Shown here in pieces: positions 35,381 through 45,883 of a stretch of 64,000 nt of DNA. Source of the DNA: Scolanthus callimorphus (Eukaryota > Cnidaria > Anthozoa > Actiniaria > Edwardsiidae); NCBI GenBank assembly GCA_033964015.1, contig CM066915.1, positions 12,919,573 to 12,983,572 of the forward strand, written 5' to 3'. Position numbers and translations under genes: made by a program. Under the pieces are notes generated by a model that was not told the origin of the DNA, did not search any database, and saw only the letters and a list, made by a program, of their open reading frames with translations. Position 1 is the first letter of the stretch; each line of letters starts with the position of its first letter.

Positions 35381-35423
35381 AACCGGGAGCTCCGCTTTTA
35401 GCCAGTGGCTAAATCTATATATT
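35381..35423 (-). mobile_element. 5' end of a CRE/E-box family element, joined to the DIRS recombinase
   Basis: On the minus strand this reads taatatatagatttagccac, then agcggagctcc, the family 5' end. It begins at the codon that should encode the recombinase's catalytic tyrosine. Confidence 0.7.
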
Positions 35424-36254
35424 AGAATTTACGAAAGGTCGAGTCTTTGGACCAACCAACATGTTTCAAAATCGTGTCAACAGGAACTGCATGGCTAGCT
35501 TTACTTGCACTAGCTGCTCGAATACTATGTGCCTTAAATGTTTCAGTGTCAATACCACTTAAACTGAGCAAGGCTTTAATCCATCTGCCAACAGTACTTG
35601 TTCCCACAGGACCATATGGCGCCACATAAGACAACAACAATTGAGTGTTGCTAACCTTTCTGATAGAACTTGTACGTTGGAGATAACTCTCCAAAGTATC
35701 ATAGACACAAAGTTCTTTTTGCTGATATTTTCTTGCGAAGAATGAACCAAAGTTATTCCCTGGCCGGTCCTGCTTAATGAGCTCATTTTCTTCATATGAC
35801 GAATGTCTAAATAAACAAGTGTTTGACATCTTTGTCCTGACGTAAGAGCCAAAAGGCCTACTAACTTAAATGTGAGTTCCGTTAGTGAAAGTTTATCCAA
35901 TGGAAACAGTAACACTAAATAGTCTAGGACCACATTAACATTCCACATTTCTGCGTATCTCGGTGGTTTTCTTGAATTAAATACACCTTTCATGAAACGC
36001 ACAATCAATGGGTGATCAGTGACTGTATGGCTTGAATCCGTCAATTTTGTACCCATGAGGTAGTTAGCTATCGCTGAACGAGCTGTATTCAATGTAGAAT
36101 AAGCTAGTCCTTTCACGTATAATTCGTGTAGGAAAGCCAAAACATCATTTACAGTTGCATGCATTGAATCAGTTTTCCTTTGTATGCAAAAGTGGGTCCA
36201 TTTATTGATGTAAACATTATATTGTTTCTTTGTGCCTTCTCGCCATGAACACAT
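35422..36254 (-). pseudogene. DIRS tyrosine recombinase, frameshifted and truncated
   Basis: Encodes the DNA-integrating enzyme of a DIRS retrotransposon, which would replace the integrase of LTR elements. Visible in order are SWREGTKKQYNVYINKW, GLAYSTLNTARSAIANYL, ALTSGQRCQTL (first catalytic Arg), LCVYDTLESYLQRT, AHSIRAASASKA (His-x-x-Arg pair) and HVGWSKDSTFRKF (His/Trp box). The next residue should be the nucleophilic Tyr; instead the frame meets TAA where another repeat starts. One frameshift lies near 35770, between DIRHMK and NELIKQDRPG. It follows the RT/RNase H region with a small frame overlap near 36250, which in this class can be natural or a defect. Confidence 0.85.
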
Positions 36255-38375
36255 AATGATATCGGCAACTTCTGTAGGAATGTCTCGTTAAGCGAGCTCT
36301 TTCCTGATATTTTGCATACCATTAGGCGTAGCTTGGGGCTCAGTGGATGAACCTTGCCGTGAATTGGGTTGGTGAGGATGTCCCTGGTGACCCTGATTAC
36401 ATAAGGATGGTCGATCAGTAAGCCGAGATGTATTGTGAACCAAGACTGTGTGCACCACATTGGTGCCACAATGACCAGTGTTGCTTGTTCCTGGATTACT
36501 TTCTGTAAACATCTGCTGAGTAAACAGAATGGAGGAAATGCATATCCATTAGCAAACTGAGCCCAGTTAACAGTAATTGCATCCACAAAAGAAGCATGTG
36601 GGTCTGGCTTCCATGCTGCATAACATGGAACTTTGTGGTTCAATCTACTTGCAAACAGCTCAATGTCTGGGTGACCAAAAGGAGTAGTGATGGTTGCAAA
36701 GACATGAAGACTCAGTTCCCATTCAATATCGGAATTGAACTTGCGTGACACGTTATCTGCTAGCGTGTTAGCAGTTCCAGCAACATATGCTGCAGATAAC
36801 CAATTTCGTCTATCCGTGGCCCATGTCCAAATGTCACTTGCAATAGCATCACACTCTAGAGCTTTACATCCCCCCATGTTATTTATGTATGCGACTGTAG
36901 TTCCATTGTCTGAATTAACACGAATATGTTTATCCTGACTTTCACTAAGGAGGGCCTGTAGACCTAATTTAACAGCCCAAAGTTCCAAGAGATTGATATG
37001 TAGAGTTGTTTCTTGGGATGACCACAAACCCTGGGTATGATGGTTTCCTATTCTAGCCCCCATCCTGTATGAGACGCATCAGTAGTTAAGATTATAAACT
37101 GTGGAACTCCATGGTCAATGTTCCGAGATGCTGATGGTAAGGAACGAATCCACCAAGTCAATTCTGAAATGATTACTGGTGACAATGACATCATTTCTTC
37201 AAAATTTCCAAACGCATTAGACAAAGCCAAAGTCTTCTGACGTTCTAGGGACCTGTAGTGTAATGGTCCAAGCTCAACCCCCGGGAATGTAGAAACCAAT
37301 GTACCAATAAGAGATGCAACCTCTCGAATAGAAAATGGTTTGTTTTTCAAAAATCGTTGGCACAAAGTAACAATCTTGGTCACTTTCTTTTCAGTCACCG
37401 TAACTGTCATCTTAGCTGAGTCAAGAATGAAACCCAGAAACTCTAATCTTTGTGTAGGTTGCAATACTGACTTAGTTGGGTGAATTACAAATCCAAGCTG
37501 TGCAAACAAACAAGCAGCATGCATGGTTGCCTCGTCACATAAATTGAAGCTATCTTCTACATAGAAGGAATCATCGATGTAGCCCAAACAAGAATGCCCA
37601 TATCTTGATCGTAGGGTTGCAAACACAGGCTTGAGAACCTTGATGAATATTCTAGGGCTACTAGAAAGTCCCATAGGTAAAGCAGTAAATTGAAACAAAT
37701 ACCCCTCCAAATAAATTTGAGGTATTTCCTGAAGTTAGGGGATATAGGCACCGAGTAATATGCATCGCGTAAGTCTATGGACGACATGAAACAGCCTTTC
37801 TTCATAATCTTGATCGCAGATTCAATAGTGTCCATTTTAAATTTATGATAAGTGACAACTTCATTGAAGAAAGTGCTGTCATTTTTATGACAAATCCGCG
37901 CGGGTTGCCTGTTGTGTTCAAAACGTGACTCAGGCCCCTCGGCGGGGGGTAAAAACAAAATGGCGACCAACAGAAGGATATTTCTCGAGTATCTGCAAGT
38001 TTTGGTCAATTTTCCTGCCTTTTACGCTAAGATATGAGGAAAAGTACTTACAGACCTTCCAAATAAGGTAAGGGGGAATTTCTAATAAGGAAGTTTTGCA
38101 ACGTCGGCAAAACGACAGCTTTTGGCGAAATTTCTTGATATATCAGCAGCACTTTCTTGATATGAGCTTTAAGGTTGAATATGACCCTAAAAGACCCTGG
38201 TTCCTTTTTGGCCTGACAAAGATGGGAGATATAACTTCCCCTGACTCTGAAACAGTAAACTCAATGATCTGTTTTTCCAAGAAAGTTTCTATTTCTTTAT
38301 CAATGGTCTCTTGTTGGGCTGGAGTAAACCTGTGTTCATAAGTTGCAACACTCTGACATGAGCTGGTTCACAGTC
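36250..38375 (-). pseudogene. DIRS reverse transcriptase and RNase H, frameshifted
   Basis: Minus-strand pieces in order are KEIETFLEKQIIEF and SPIFVRPKR (about 38310-38190), KFKMDTIESAIK and SIDLRDAYYSVPI (about 37855-37750, with the first RT Asp), YLFQFTALPMGLSSSPRIF (37700-37640), the catalytic YIDDS (about 37575), VSTFPGVELGPLHYRSLE (thumb region), TTDASHTGWG then INLLELWAV, NSDNGTTVAYIN and TANTLADNVSR (RNase H), and PDIELFASRLN, typical of DIRS. Frameshifts occur near 38200, 37690 and 37060; the last is consistent with one missing G in a G-run. About 290 bp of foreign DNA (37866-38160) splits the RT. No gag-like frame or terminal repeats were recognised. Confidence 0.85.
37866..38160. 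mobile_element. Small insertion with 12-bp inverted ends inside the DIRS RT
   Basis: The RT text jumps from FNLKAHI to NEVVTYHKFKMD across this segment. The segment is bordered by aagaaagtgctg and cagcactttctt, which are exact inverted repeats. No clear target duplication was found. Confidence 0.55.
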
Positions 38376-38745
38376 ATTCACAGTCAAGCTTATTCCAAAT
38401 GAATATCTGCTCAGGCGGAATTTTGAAGGTTTACAGCCATGACGCCGTATTAACCAAGCGGGAAACTATCACTTACTTTCCCATATTCTACGCCTGGCTA
38501 GGGAATTATCACTCATTTCCTACTTTCCGTCGAAAGACGGAGTTATTTGAGGCCGATAGCACTCAAACGGTAATGAGTTTTACAAACTCACAAGTCAAAG
38601 TTCACAATATTCTTTGAAGTATTTGCAGGACCGCTTACAAGTAAAACTGAAGCTGGATCCAATAAAGGACCTATCAACCAGTAGATATATATGTAAAAAT
38701 AATAAAAACTTGAATGGTTGATTAACAGCTTATAATTTTCATTTA
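38376..38745. other. No gene recognised
   Basis: Likely 5' part of the DIRS element and its flank. No further domain was seen. Confidence 0.4.
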
Positions 38746-38785
38746 TACGATATTTCGGTCAGCCAGTACCGACCTTCTTCAGGTA
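38746..38785 (-). ncRNA. Hammerhead-ribozyme-like motif 2
   Basis: Minus-strand order: UAC (stem I), CUGAAGA core, one extra A, stem II GGUCGG-UACUGG-CUGACC, GAA, self-complementary stem III AUAU, C at the expected cleavage position, then GUA closing stem I. It shares its layout and the downstream phrase aaatgaaaatta with motif 1 (42547-42589). The extra A before stem II departs from the CUGANGA-stem II consensus, and stems I and III are short, so activity is uncertain. Such ribozymes are known in the terminal repeats of Penelope-like elements. Confidence 0.5.
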
Positions 38786-39335
38786 ATGGTGAATATTTAC
38801 ATTGGTAACTACTATAAATAAAATAACCGTCAAAATTCAAACTTGAAATAGATACATACAAGTGGAGTGTCACGTGATAAAATGTAACAGAAAAAGAAAA
38901 AAAAGATACATAATTAATACATGATATAGATCTAACAGCTGAAATTGTTAAAATTTCATTACATGATTCACTGCAAGCGCTGTAACAGGAGGGAGAGGGT
39001 GTCTCTATTTTTAATGCTTGACAACCATGACCTATGATCGCTGCCAGATATCGGGTTACAGGATAGCGTCCCGCAGTATCGTCGCTTGGGTTAAAGTAGC
39101 GTCAGACACGAAACAGTACAGAGCAATGAAAAGTGTGCCTGACGTTAAAACCTAGTTTTTATCCCCAATAAGAGTAAGTAATCTGTTGACTAGTACTAAG
39201 TCTTCCTTCTGTGGGCCTTTTGTCATACAAGCTTTTTATAGAGGCCGAATAATATTTGTTTTCTCCTTTGGGACCGTTCGCGGGATTTCGCGAGTTTGTT
39301 GCGGGACTGTAAAACCCGTAGGGAAATAATTTTAT
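38786..39335. other. No gene recognised
   Basis: Probably retroelement flank adjoining the ribozyme-like motif. No coding match seen. Confidence 0.4.
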
Positions 39336-39380
39336 AGCGGAGCTCCTTAGCGGCCGAAGGCGGCAGAGCGGAGCACCATA
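39336..39380 (-). mobile_element. 3' end fragment of the CRE/E-box family, minus orientation
   Basis: On the minus strand it reads tatggtgctccgctctgccg, a partial hairpin with loop ttc, then ggagctccgctata, matching the family 3' end. Confidence 0.55.
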
Positions 39381-39557
39381 GGTATCACAGGAAGAATACA
39401 ATAGCTCAAAGTAGAACTCAGGTATACGATCGACTTCATTTTTCATGGTTCAGCGGTATTCCCATTTGGGTATCGCTGGCGCGTCCGTGTCTGGGTAGAT
39501 CCCTCATATATGGTACACTATAGTGTCCTCAGTTGTAAATTTCTTTGGTAATAAGTA
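39381..39557. other. No gene recognised
   Basis: Flank of the second minisatellite. No feature seen. Confidence 0.4.
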
Positions 39558-41595
39558 CCCATCGCTATCCATCCTGTCCAGTGCTATCCATCCCTATACA
39601 CTGCTATCCGTCCCTATCTATTGCCATCCTTCCGTATCCATTGCTATCCATCCCTGTCCAGTGCTATCCATCCCTATCCATTACTATCCATCCCCATCCA
39701 TTGCTATCCATCCCTATCCATTGCTATCCATCCCTATCCATTGCTATCCATCCCTATCCATTGCTATCCATCACTATCCATTGCTATCCATCCCTATCCA
39801 TTGCTATCCATCCCTATCCATTGCTATCCATTCCTATCCATTGCCATCCATCACTATCCATTGCTATCCATCCCTATCCATTGCTATCCATCACTATCCA
39901 TTGCTATCCATCACTATCCATTGCTATCCATCCCTATCCATTGCTATCCATTCCTATCCATTGCCATCCATCACTATCCATTGCTATCCATCCCTATCCA
40001 TTCCTATCCATTGCTATCCATCCCTATCCATTGCTATCCATCCCTATCCATTGCTATCCATTGCTATCCAATGCTATCCATTGCTATCCATCCCTATACA
40101 CTGCTATCCGTCCCTATCTATTGCCATCCTTCCGTATCCATTGCTATCCATCCCTGTCCAGTGCTATCCATCCCTATCCATTGCTATCCATCCCTATCCA
40201 TTGCTATCCATTCCTATCCATTGCCATCCATCACTATCCATTGCTATCCATCCCTATCCATTGCTATCCATCACTATCCATTGCTATCCATCACTATCCA
40301 TTGCTATCCATCCCTATCCATTGCTATCCATTCCTATCCATTGCCATCCATCACTATCCATCACTATCCATTGCTATCCATTCCTATCAATTGCTATCCA
40401 TCCCTATCCATTCCTATCCATTGCTATCCATCCCTATCCATTTCTATCCATTGCTATGCATTCCTATCCATTGCTATCCACCCCTATTCATTGCTATCCA
40501 TCCTATCCATTCATATCCATTGCTATCCATTGCTACCCATTGCTATCCATTGCTATCCATCCCTATCCATTGCTATCCATCCTATCCATCCCTATCCATT
40601 GCTATCCATTCCTATCCATTGCCATCCTTCACTATCCATTGCCATCAATCCCTATCCATTGCTATCCATCACTATCCATTGCCATCCATCACTATCCATT
40701 GCTATCCATTGCTATCCATCCCTATCCATTGCTATCCATCCCTATCCATCCCTATCCATTGCTATCCATTGCTATCCATTGCTATCCATTGCTATCCATC
40801 CCTATCCATTGCTATCCATTGCTATCCATCCCTGTCCATTGCTATCCATTGCTACCCATTGCTATCCATCCCATCCATTGCTAACTGTCCCTATCCATTG
40901 CTATCCATCCCTATCCATCACTATCCATTGCTATCCATCCCTATCCATTACTATCCATCCCTATCCATTCCTATCCATAGCCATCCTTCACTATCCATTG
41001 CCATCCATCCCTATCCATTGCTATCCGTCACTATCCATTGCTATCCATCCCTATCCATTGCTATCCATCCCTATCCATTGCTATCCATCCCTATCCATTG
41101 CTAACTGTCCCTATCCATTGCTATCCATCCTATCCATTGCTAACTGTCCCTATCCATTGCTATCCATTGCTATCCATCCCTATCCATCCCTATCCATTGC
41201 CATCCATCACTATCCATTGCTTTCCATCCCTATCCATTGCTATCCATCCCTATCCATTGCTATCCATCCCTATCCATTGCTATCCATCCCTATCCATTGC
41301 TATCCATCCCTATCCATTGCTATCCATCACTATCCATTGCTATCCATCACTATCCATTGCTATCCATCCCTATCCATCCCTATCTATTCCTATCCATTGC
41401 TATCCATTGCTATCCATTGCCATCCATTGCTATCCATCCCTATCCATTGCCATATATCCCTGTCCATTGCTATCACACTATCCATCCCTATCCATTGCTT
41501 TCCATTGCTATCCATCCCCATCCATATTGCCATATATCCCTATTCATTGCTATCCATCCCTATCCATTGCTATCCATCCCCATCTATTGCCATAT
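39558..41595. repeat. 2.0-kb minisatellite with 10-bp unit CTATCCATYS
   Basis: Units alternate as ctatccattg and ctatccatcc, often forming 20-bp dimers. A variant block (ccctatacactgctatccgt and what follows) occurs at 39592 and again at 40092, exactly 500 bp or 50 units apart, so the array grew partly by block duplication. The unit lacks plus-strand stops in all phases, giving spurious frames up to 670 codons of YPLLSIPIHC repeats. It shares its unit length, but not its sequence, with the array at 29551-33140. Confidence 0.97.
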
Positions 41596-41597
41596 TT

Positions 41598-41636
41598 GGG
41601 GCGGGGGTGCTCGTCGTACCTTTTAGGGTTTAAAAT
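41598..41636. repeat. Partial copy of the MITE at 12488
   Basis: The sequence gggcgggggtgctcgtcgta followed by ccttttagggtttaaa matches the inner TIR and start of the body of the 12488-12828 element. The outer TIR is replaced by minisatellite sequence, so the copy is truncated at the array boundary. Confidence 0.65.
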
Positions 41637-42043
41637 CTTATTATTTATTTTATATCACTATTGGGCGCGCAGGGATATGGAATTGATCTTCGATTGTTCA
41701 AATTATCAAATTTGAACACGAGAAGATAAATTTCATACTTCCAAACGCTCATGTACTCTGTTTATTATATAAACGTTTTCGTGAAAAAATTTCGATTTGA
41801 TGAATTTCGCGAGTAGTGGGCATTATCGCAATTTTTCACATATGAAAATTACGATAGTTCTCAGTGGCCGAAATCCTGATAAAACACTATAGTTTATATA
41901 ATAAATCATTATATAGTAGTAGGTATAGTAACGATGTATAGCTAGATAGCAATTAATTTTAACATATTTTATTTAGTGAATGAGGCGCGTAGCGCCGAGT
42001 TGACTATTTGACTCATAGAAAACAAGAACGAGTAGTCTAATTG
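41637..42043. other. No gene recognised
   Basis: AT-rich with small palindromes (a gttcaaatt/aaatttgaac pair near 41697 and ggcgcgtagcgcc near 41984). Confidence 0.45.
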
Positions 42044-42206
42044 TTTTAGTAGAAACCCATTTGCATACTACCTTTATTTTCATAGTTTTAGAAAAGTTTT
42101 GCGCTAGCGTTTTCGCTACTCACTATCTACGATAGATAGCGAGTAGCTGAGCCAATCAGATTGCAGGATTCGTGATAGTGTGCGAGTGGTTTCTACTGAA
42201 AGCAAT
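42044..42206. repeat. MITE-like element with internal hairpin
   Basis: ttttagtagaaaccca at the left is mirrored by ggtttctactgaaa at the right. At the centre (42115-42147) lies gctactcactatcta, loop cga, then tagatagcgagtagc, a 15-bp stem with one mismatch. Confidence 0.55.
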
Positions 42207-42546
42207 ATTTTTACAAATAAATTTCCATTGTTCTATTGTAACTTAGTATTATTGTACGCATCTGCATGGTTAATTTGTAAACCAACAATTGTTGAAGTTA
42301 TTACCGTGGTGAAATAAGGTTAATTGATTGCCTAAATAGCTACTAGTATTATAGAGTGGTTTTCATCCGGCTGTGAAATAGATACTAACAAATACACACT
42401 ACTATACACTATGAAAGTCATTTTCATTGTATTCTCCTTTGTAATTATGACTTTTTATTTTATTTTTAATTTTTTTAATTTTTTAACGGTGACTAGCGAG
42501 CAGCACAAGGAGTGACACTTGAAGTTGTAAAAGTAATTTTCATTTA
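42207..42546. other. No gene recognised
   Basis: AT-rich stretch. It may belong to the retroelement carrying the ribozyme-like motif that follows. Confidence 0.4.
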
Positions 42547-42589
42547 ATTCCGACGCGTTTCGTCTCTAATGGAGACTTCTTCAGGGAAT
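42547..42589 (-). ncRNA. Hammerhead-ribozyme-like motif 1
   Basis: Minus-strand order: AUUCC (stem I), CUGAAGA, extra A, stem II GUCUC-CAUUA-GAGAC, GAA, stem III ACGCGU (a perfect palindrome), C at the expected cleavage position, then GGAAU pairing with AUUCC. All three helices can form. Self-complementary stem III is the layout of dimeric hammerheads in satellite and Penelope-like sequences. It lies downstream, on the same strand, of a Penelope-like RT fragment ending at 42786. The extra A between the core and stem II is non-canonical. Confidence 0.6.
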
Positions 42590-42733
42590 AACTTTTTACA
42601 ACATGTATAAGGCATATATAACACGTAAATTACTAACGTGCCTGAAACTAATCTTCCTGCGGAAGTGACTAGCTATGCCGTACAGGACGTTCCTAAACGC
42701 CCAGTATGTTATTGTACGTGTTCTTGTAATAAG

Positions 42734-42779
42734 TTTTTGGGGGCCATACGATTAGCGCTAATCGTATGGCCCCCAAAAA
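42734..42779. repeat. Perfect 46-bp palindrome
   Basis: Two 23-nt halves meet at agc/gct with no spacer and no mismatch; the left half starts tttttgggggccatacg. It sits between the RT fragment's stop codon and the ribozyme-like motif, and could form a cruciform or an RNA hairpin. Confidence 0.95.
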
Positions 42780-42785
42780 ACACGA

Positions 42786-43195
42786 TTATTTGCAAAGATT
42801 TGCTAGTGTAGTAGTAGATCTGTAGCTTACTATACAATCTAGATCTGGCAAATGATTCTGGATTATCCGCTTAATATTGGCGTGACTGCAGTTAAAGGTA
42901 GACTTAAACACTACCAGTTTGCATTGACGCCGCTTAACTTTCCTTGTAAGCCAGCCAGCTCTATTACTGTACTTCACCTCTCTGAATAAGGGCAACAGAA
43001 AGCGAACAGGGTACCCACGGAGTCTTAAGCGTTTCCAGAATTTCTCACGCGAGAGGCAAAATGCCTCAAACGTGGAACTGTTTCTGGTATAACGCATAAG
43101 CTCGCCCCTAATGAACGCTCTCTTATTGCTAGCAGGATGAAATGATTCAAAGGGTATGTACAGGTACTTATTGAGTGGCTTTTGGAATGACGTCA
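42786..43195 (-). pseudogene. Penelope-like reverse transcriptase, C-terminal fragment
   Basis: The open minus-strand frame encodes about 135 relevant residues with NKYLYIPFESFHPASNKRAF, IRGELMRYTRNSS and KRLRLRGYPVRFLLPLF. This pattern (an FxSxHP box, then GxxxRYxRxSS, then RGYP) matches the region after the catalytic core in Penelope-like RTs. The palm with its Asp motifs is missing, because the sequence upstream passes into a CRE/E-box element; the first seven or so codons derive from that repeat. No GIY-YIG endonuclease follows. The downstream palindrome and hammerhead-like motif fit a Penelope-like 3' region. The clade assignment is tentative. Confidence 0.55.
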
Positions 43196-43915
43196 CCGAT
43201 GACGTCATACCACGTGACCATACAGTAGCAACTCCCTTGCCACTTAGATAACTTCACCAAGTTTGGTTGTCTGAGGTTTATCCCTTCCTGAGATATGATC
43301 TTTTTCTCCTATGATGACGTCATCGATGACGTCATACCACGTGACCATACAGTTGCACCCCTCTTGCCACTTAGATAACTTCACCCAAGTTTGGTTGTCT
43401 AAGGTTCATCCCTTCCAGAGATATATTCTTTTCCTCTTTTATGACGATCATCGATGACGTCACGTCACGTGATCATGTTACAGCACCCCCCTGGTAGCAC
43501 AGAGAAAATACCCAAGTTTGGTTGTCTTAGCATGTTCCCTTGAAGAGAAATAATTTTTTTCTTAGTATACCACAGGGTTCCATGAGTTTCCGCGTACGGC
43601 GGACGGACGGACGTACGCCGGACGGACGTACGCTATATACCTTTTATACCAGGAAGAAAGAAAAAAAAATTCATATCTCAAGAAGGGAACCACCTATGGC
43701 AACCAAACTTGGACACATTCATCTTTTGGGCGATACCATTTCAACGCCCTAATCATTTGACTTGGTGCCGTCAATAACGTAAGCAAAATGAGCGAGAAAG
43801 CCCTTGACGTTTCAAAATCAACTCCATAGTTATGCCTAGACGTTATTTCCTTAGGTATGGTGCTCCGCTTGCGCGGGCCTTCGGCCCGCGCAGGAGCTCC
43901 GCTATTATTTTGTAG
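43190..43915 (+). mobile_element. CRE/E-box tandem-unit element, 5'-truncated
   Basis: Three units with TGACGTCA palindromes and cacgtgacc (43190-43480), an ngacggacgg tail (43595-43630), then a 3' hairpin tgcgcgggcc-ttc-ggcccgcgca (43870-43892) and ggagctccgctattatt. The usual 5' end is absent; the Penelope-like fragment lies there instead. Confidence 0.7.
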
Positions 43916-44053
43916 GCTTAAAATTACTTAATTTGACCTTTAAAAAATCATAACTTTTTTGTTTGTGGGCTGATTTCGAAATTTTTTCGCCAAAATGTTA
44001 TTCACAACCAGATCTATCCATTTAGGCCTTCAGATTACATGGGTAACAATGTT
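43916..44053. other. No gene recognised
   Basis: Short AT-rich spacer. Confidence 0.4.
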
Positions 44054-44099
44054 TTAAAAATGACCCGTCCTCCCTACTTTCACCACTGCTCCAATGGTC

Positions 44100-44275
44100 A
44101 CTGCATATAACTTGCTTTTCCAGTTGATGTCTTCATTCATCAGAACTTTCTTATATCCAGCTTGTAAGATAGGACTGAATGGGAGTGTATAGTATGTAAC
44201 TCCTTTCGTCCGGTAACTATTCCAACACAGAGCACTGGCGCAATTCCAGTGCCATCCCTCAGTCGCGGCCGCCAT
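44100..44275 (-). pseudogene. THAP-domain-like first exon or fragment
   Basis: Starting at ATG 44275 on the minus strand, the frame reads MAAATEGWHWNCASALCW, then YRTKGVTYYTLPFSP and NEDINWKSK. This resembles the first half of a THAP zinc finger (Cys-x4-Cys, aromatic/Leu-Pro segment, then an NW segment before the expected C-x2-H pair). The second metal-binding half is not in frame; a possible donor GTTATA follows GGAAAAGCAA, so it could be a true exon 1 or a truncated relic. The start lies in AAGATGGCGGCC, a YY1-type site commonly found at start codons. No downstream exon was identified. Confidence 0.35.
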
Positions 44276-44280
44276 CTTGG
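44269..44280 (-). promoter_or_regulatory. YY1-like element over the start codon
   Basis: CCAAGATGGCGG (minus strand) matches the YY1 initiator-type motif AAGATGGCGGC and includes the candidate ATG of the THAP-like exon. Role inferred. Confidence 0.35.
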
Positions 44281-44914
44281 AAATTCCGTCCGGCAAAAGT
44301 CAAAACTAGTGCCCAGACCTCACGGATGAAATCGGGCAATGGCGGAGAATGGAAGTCGACTAAATTTGCTCATTCTCAGCGAAAATCTGAGTAAGGAAAA
44401 GGAAAAACCTTCTTTGAGTCTCGTTTGGGTAAATATATAAAGCAACAAAGATTTCTCCACGAAGTGAGCAGTCGTGAAAAGATTTAAATAAGCCTCGGTG
44501 AACTGGAAGAATCCAACTGGAAGATGGCGGCAAGCAAACAGCTCAAAGTCTATTGGTGTGTCAAAAAGTGTAAATCCTAAGCAGTTCTTCATATTGAAGG
44601 AAGGAAGAAATATGTCTTTTCACCGAATCCCAAATCAGAGAGTGAGAAGGAGATGGCTTCGGGCTTGCTAAAGAAGCCGACATCACCGACAGTATGCGTG
44701 TAATGAGTCGACACTCTCCTTCAGGCTTACCCCACCGAATTACTCGTGGGGAAAGACTCTTTGAAAGGTTAAGAAGTAAGCTTATACACAAAATGAAGAC
44801 ACAAAAAAATAGAATGAGATTGGAAGAAAAGTTTATTATAAAAATGATGAGATTGTGGATATTAGCTGAAGATCGGGCTCATAAAATTGTCACAGAGCAC
44901 TGTTTCAAGAATAA
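44281..44914. other. No gene recognised
   Basis: Overlapping short frames on both strands without recognised domains. It could contain promoter sequence for the THAP-like exon, but no core element is evident. Confidence 0.4.
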
Positions 44915-45883
44915 TATATAGATTTAGGCACTGTCTAAAAGCGGAGCTCCCAGTCAATTTTATGCCATTTATAAAGCTTTGCGTCATCGTTGATGTCTCT
45001 ATGACGCACACATCATTCATGAGACCACTTCGTTGCAGTCCTCTGGTGACCTAGACAATTCTACCAAATTGGTTGTCTTAGAGCCTTCCCTTCACGAGAA
45101 ATACATTTTTCAAACATAGATGACGTCATCAGTGACGTCCCATCACGTGACCATTTTGTTCCGCTCCTCTGGTGACCTAGACAATTCTACCCAAGTTTGG
45201 TTATCTTAGAGTCTTCCCTTTACCAGATATAATTTTTCGAGCAAGAATGGCGTCATCGGTGACGTCACATCACGTGACCACTTTGCTTCGATCCTCTAAT
45301 GACCTTGACAATTCTACCCAAGTTTGGTTGTCTCAGAGTATTCCCTTTACGAGATATTAATTTTTCGAGCAAGGATGACGTCATCGATGACGTCACATCA
45401 CGTGACCATGTTATTTTGCTCCTCTAATGATCTAGACAAGTCTACCTAAATTTGGTTGTCTTACAGCCTTCCCTTCACGAGATATTAATTTTTCAAGCAT
45501 AGATGACGTCATCGATGACGTCACATCACGTGGCCACTATATTTCACTCCTCTAGTGACCTAGACAACACTACCCAAGTTTGGTTGTTTTAGACTCTTCC
45601 CTTCACAATATATTAATTTTTCAAGCATAGATGACGTCACAAGATATTAATTTTTCAAGCATAGATGACGTCATCGATTACGTCACATCACGTGACCACT
45701 TTATTTCACTGTTCTGGTGACCTAGACAACACTACACAAGTTTGGTTGCTTTACAATCTCCCTTCACGAGATATTAATTTTTCAAGCATAGATGACGTCA
45801 CATCACGTGACCACTAGATTTCACTCCTCTAGTGACCGTGGTGACCTAGACAACACTATACCCAAGTTTAGCAACCTCGTTCC

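Noticed and set aside
29551..41595. CRISPR array
   Set aside because: Units are contiguous 10-mers with no unique spacers, in a eukaryotic context.
39523..41715. Plus-strand frames of 450-670 codons repeating YPLLSIPIHC
   Set aside because: Same reason: a 10-bp unit lacking stops cycles through all three frames. No start context or conserved domain.
44320..44921. Overlapping 75-90-codon frames on both strands
   Set aside because: Mutually overlapping, no domains, no codon or splice support.
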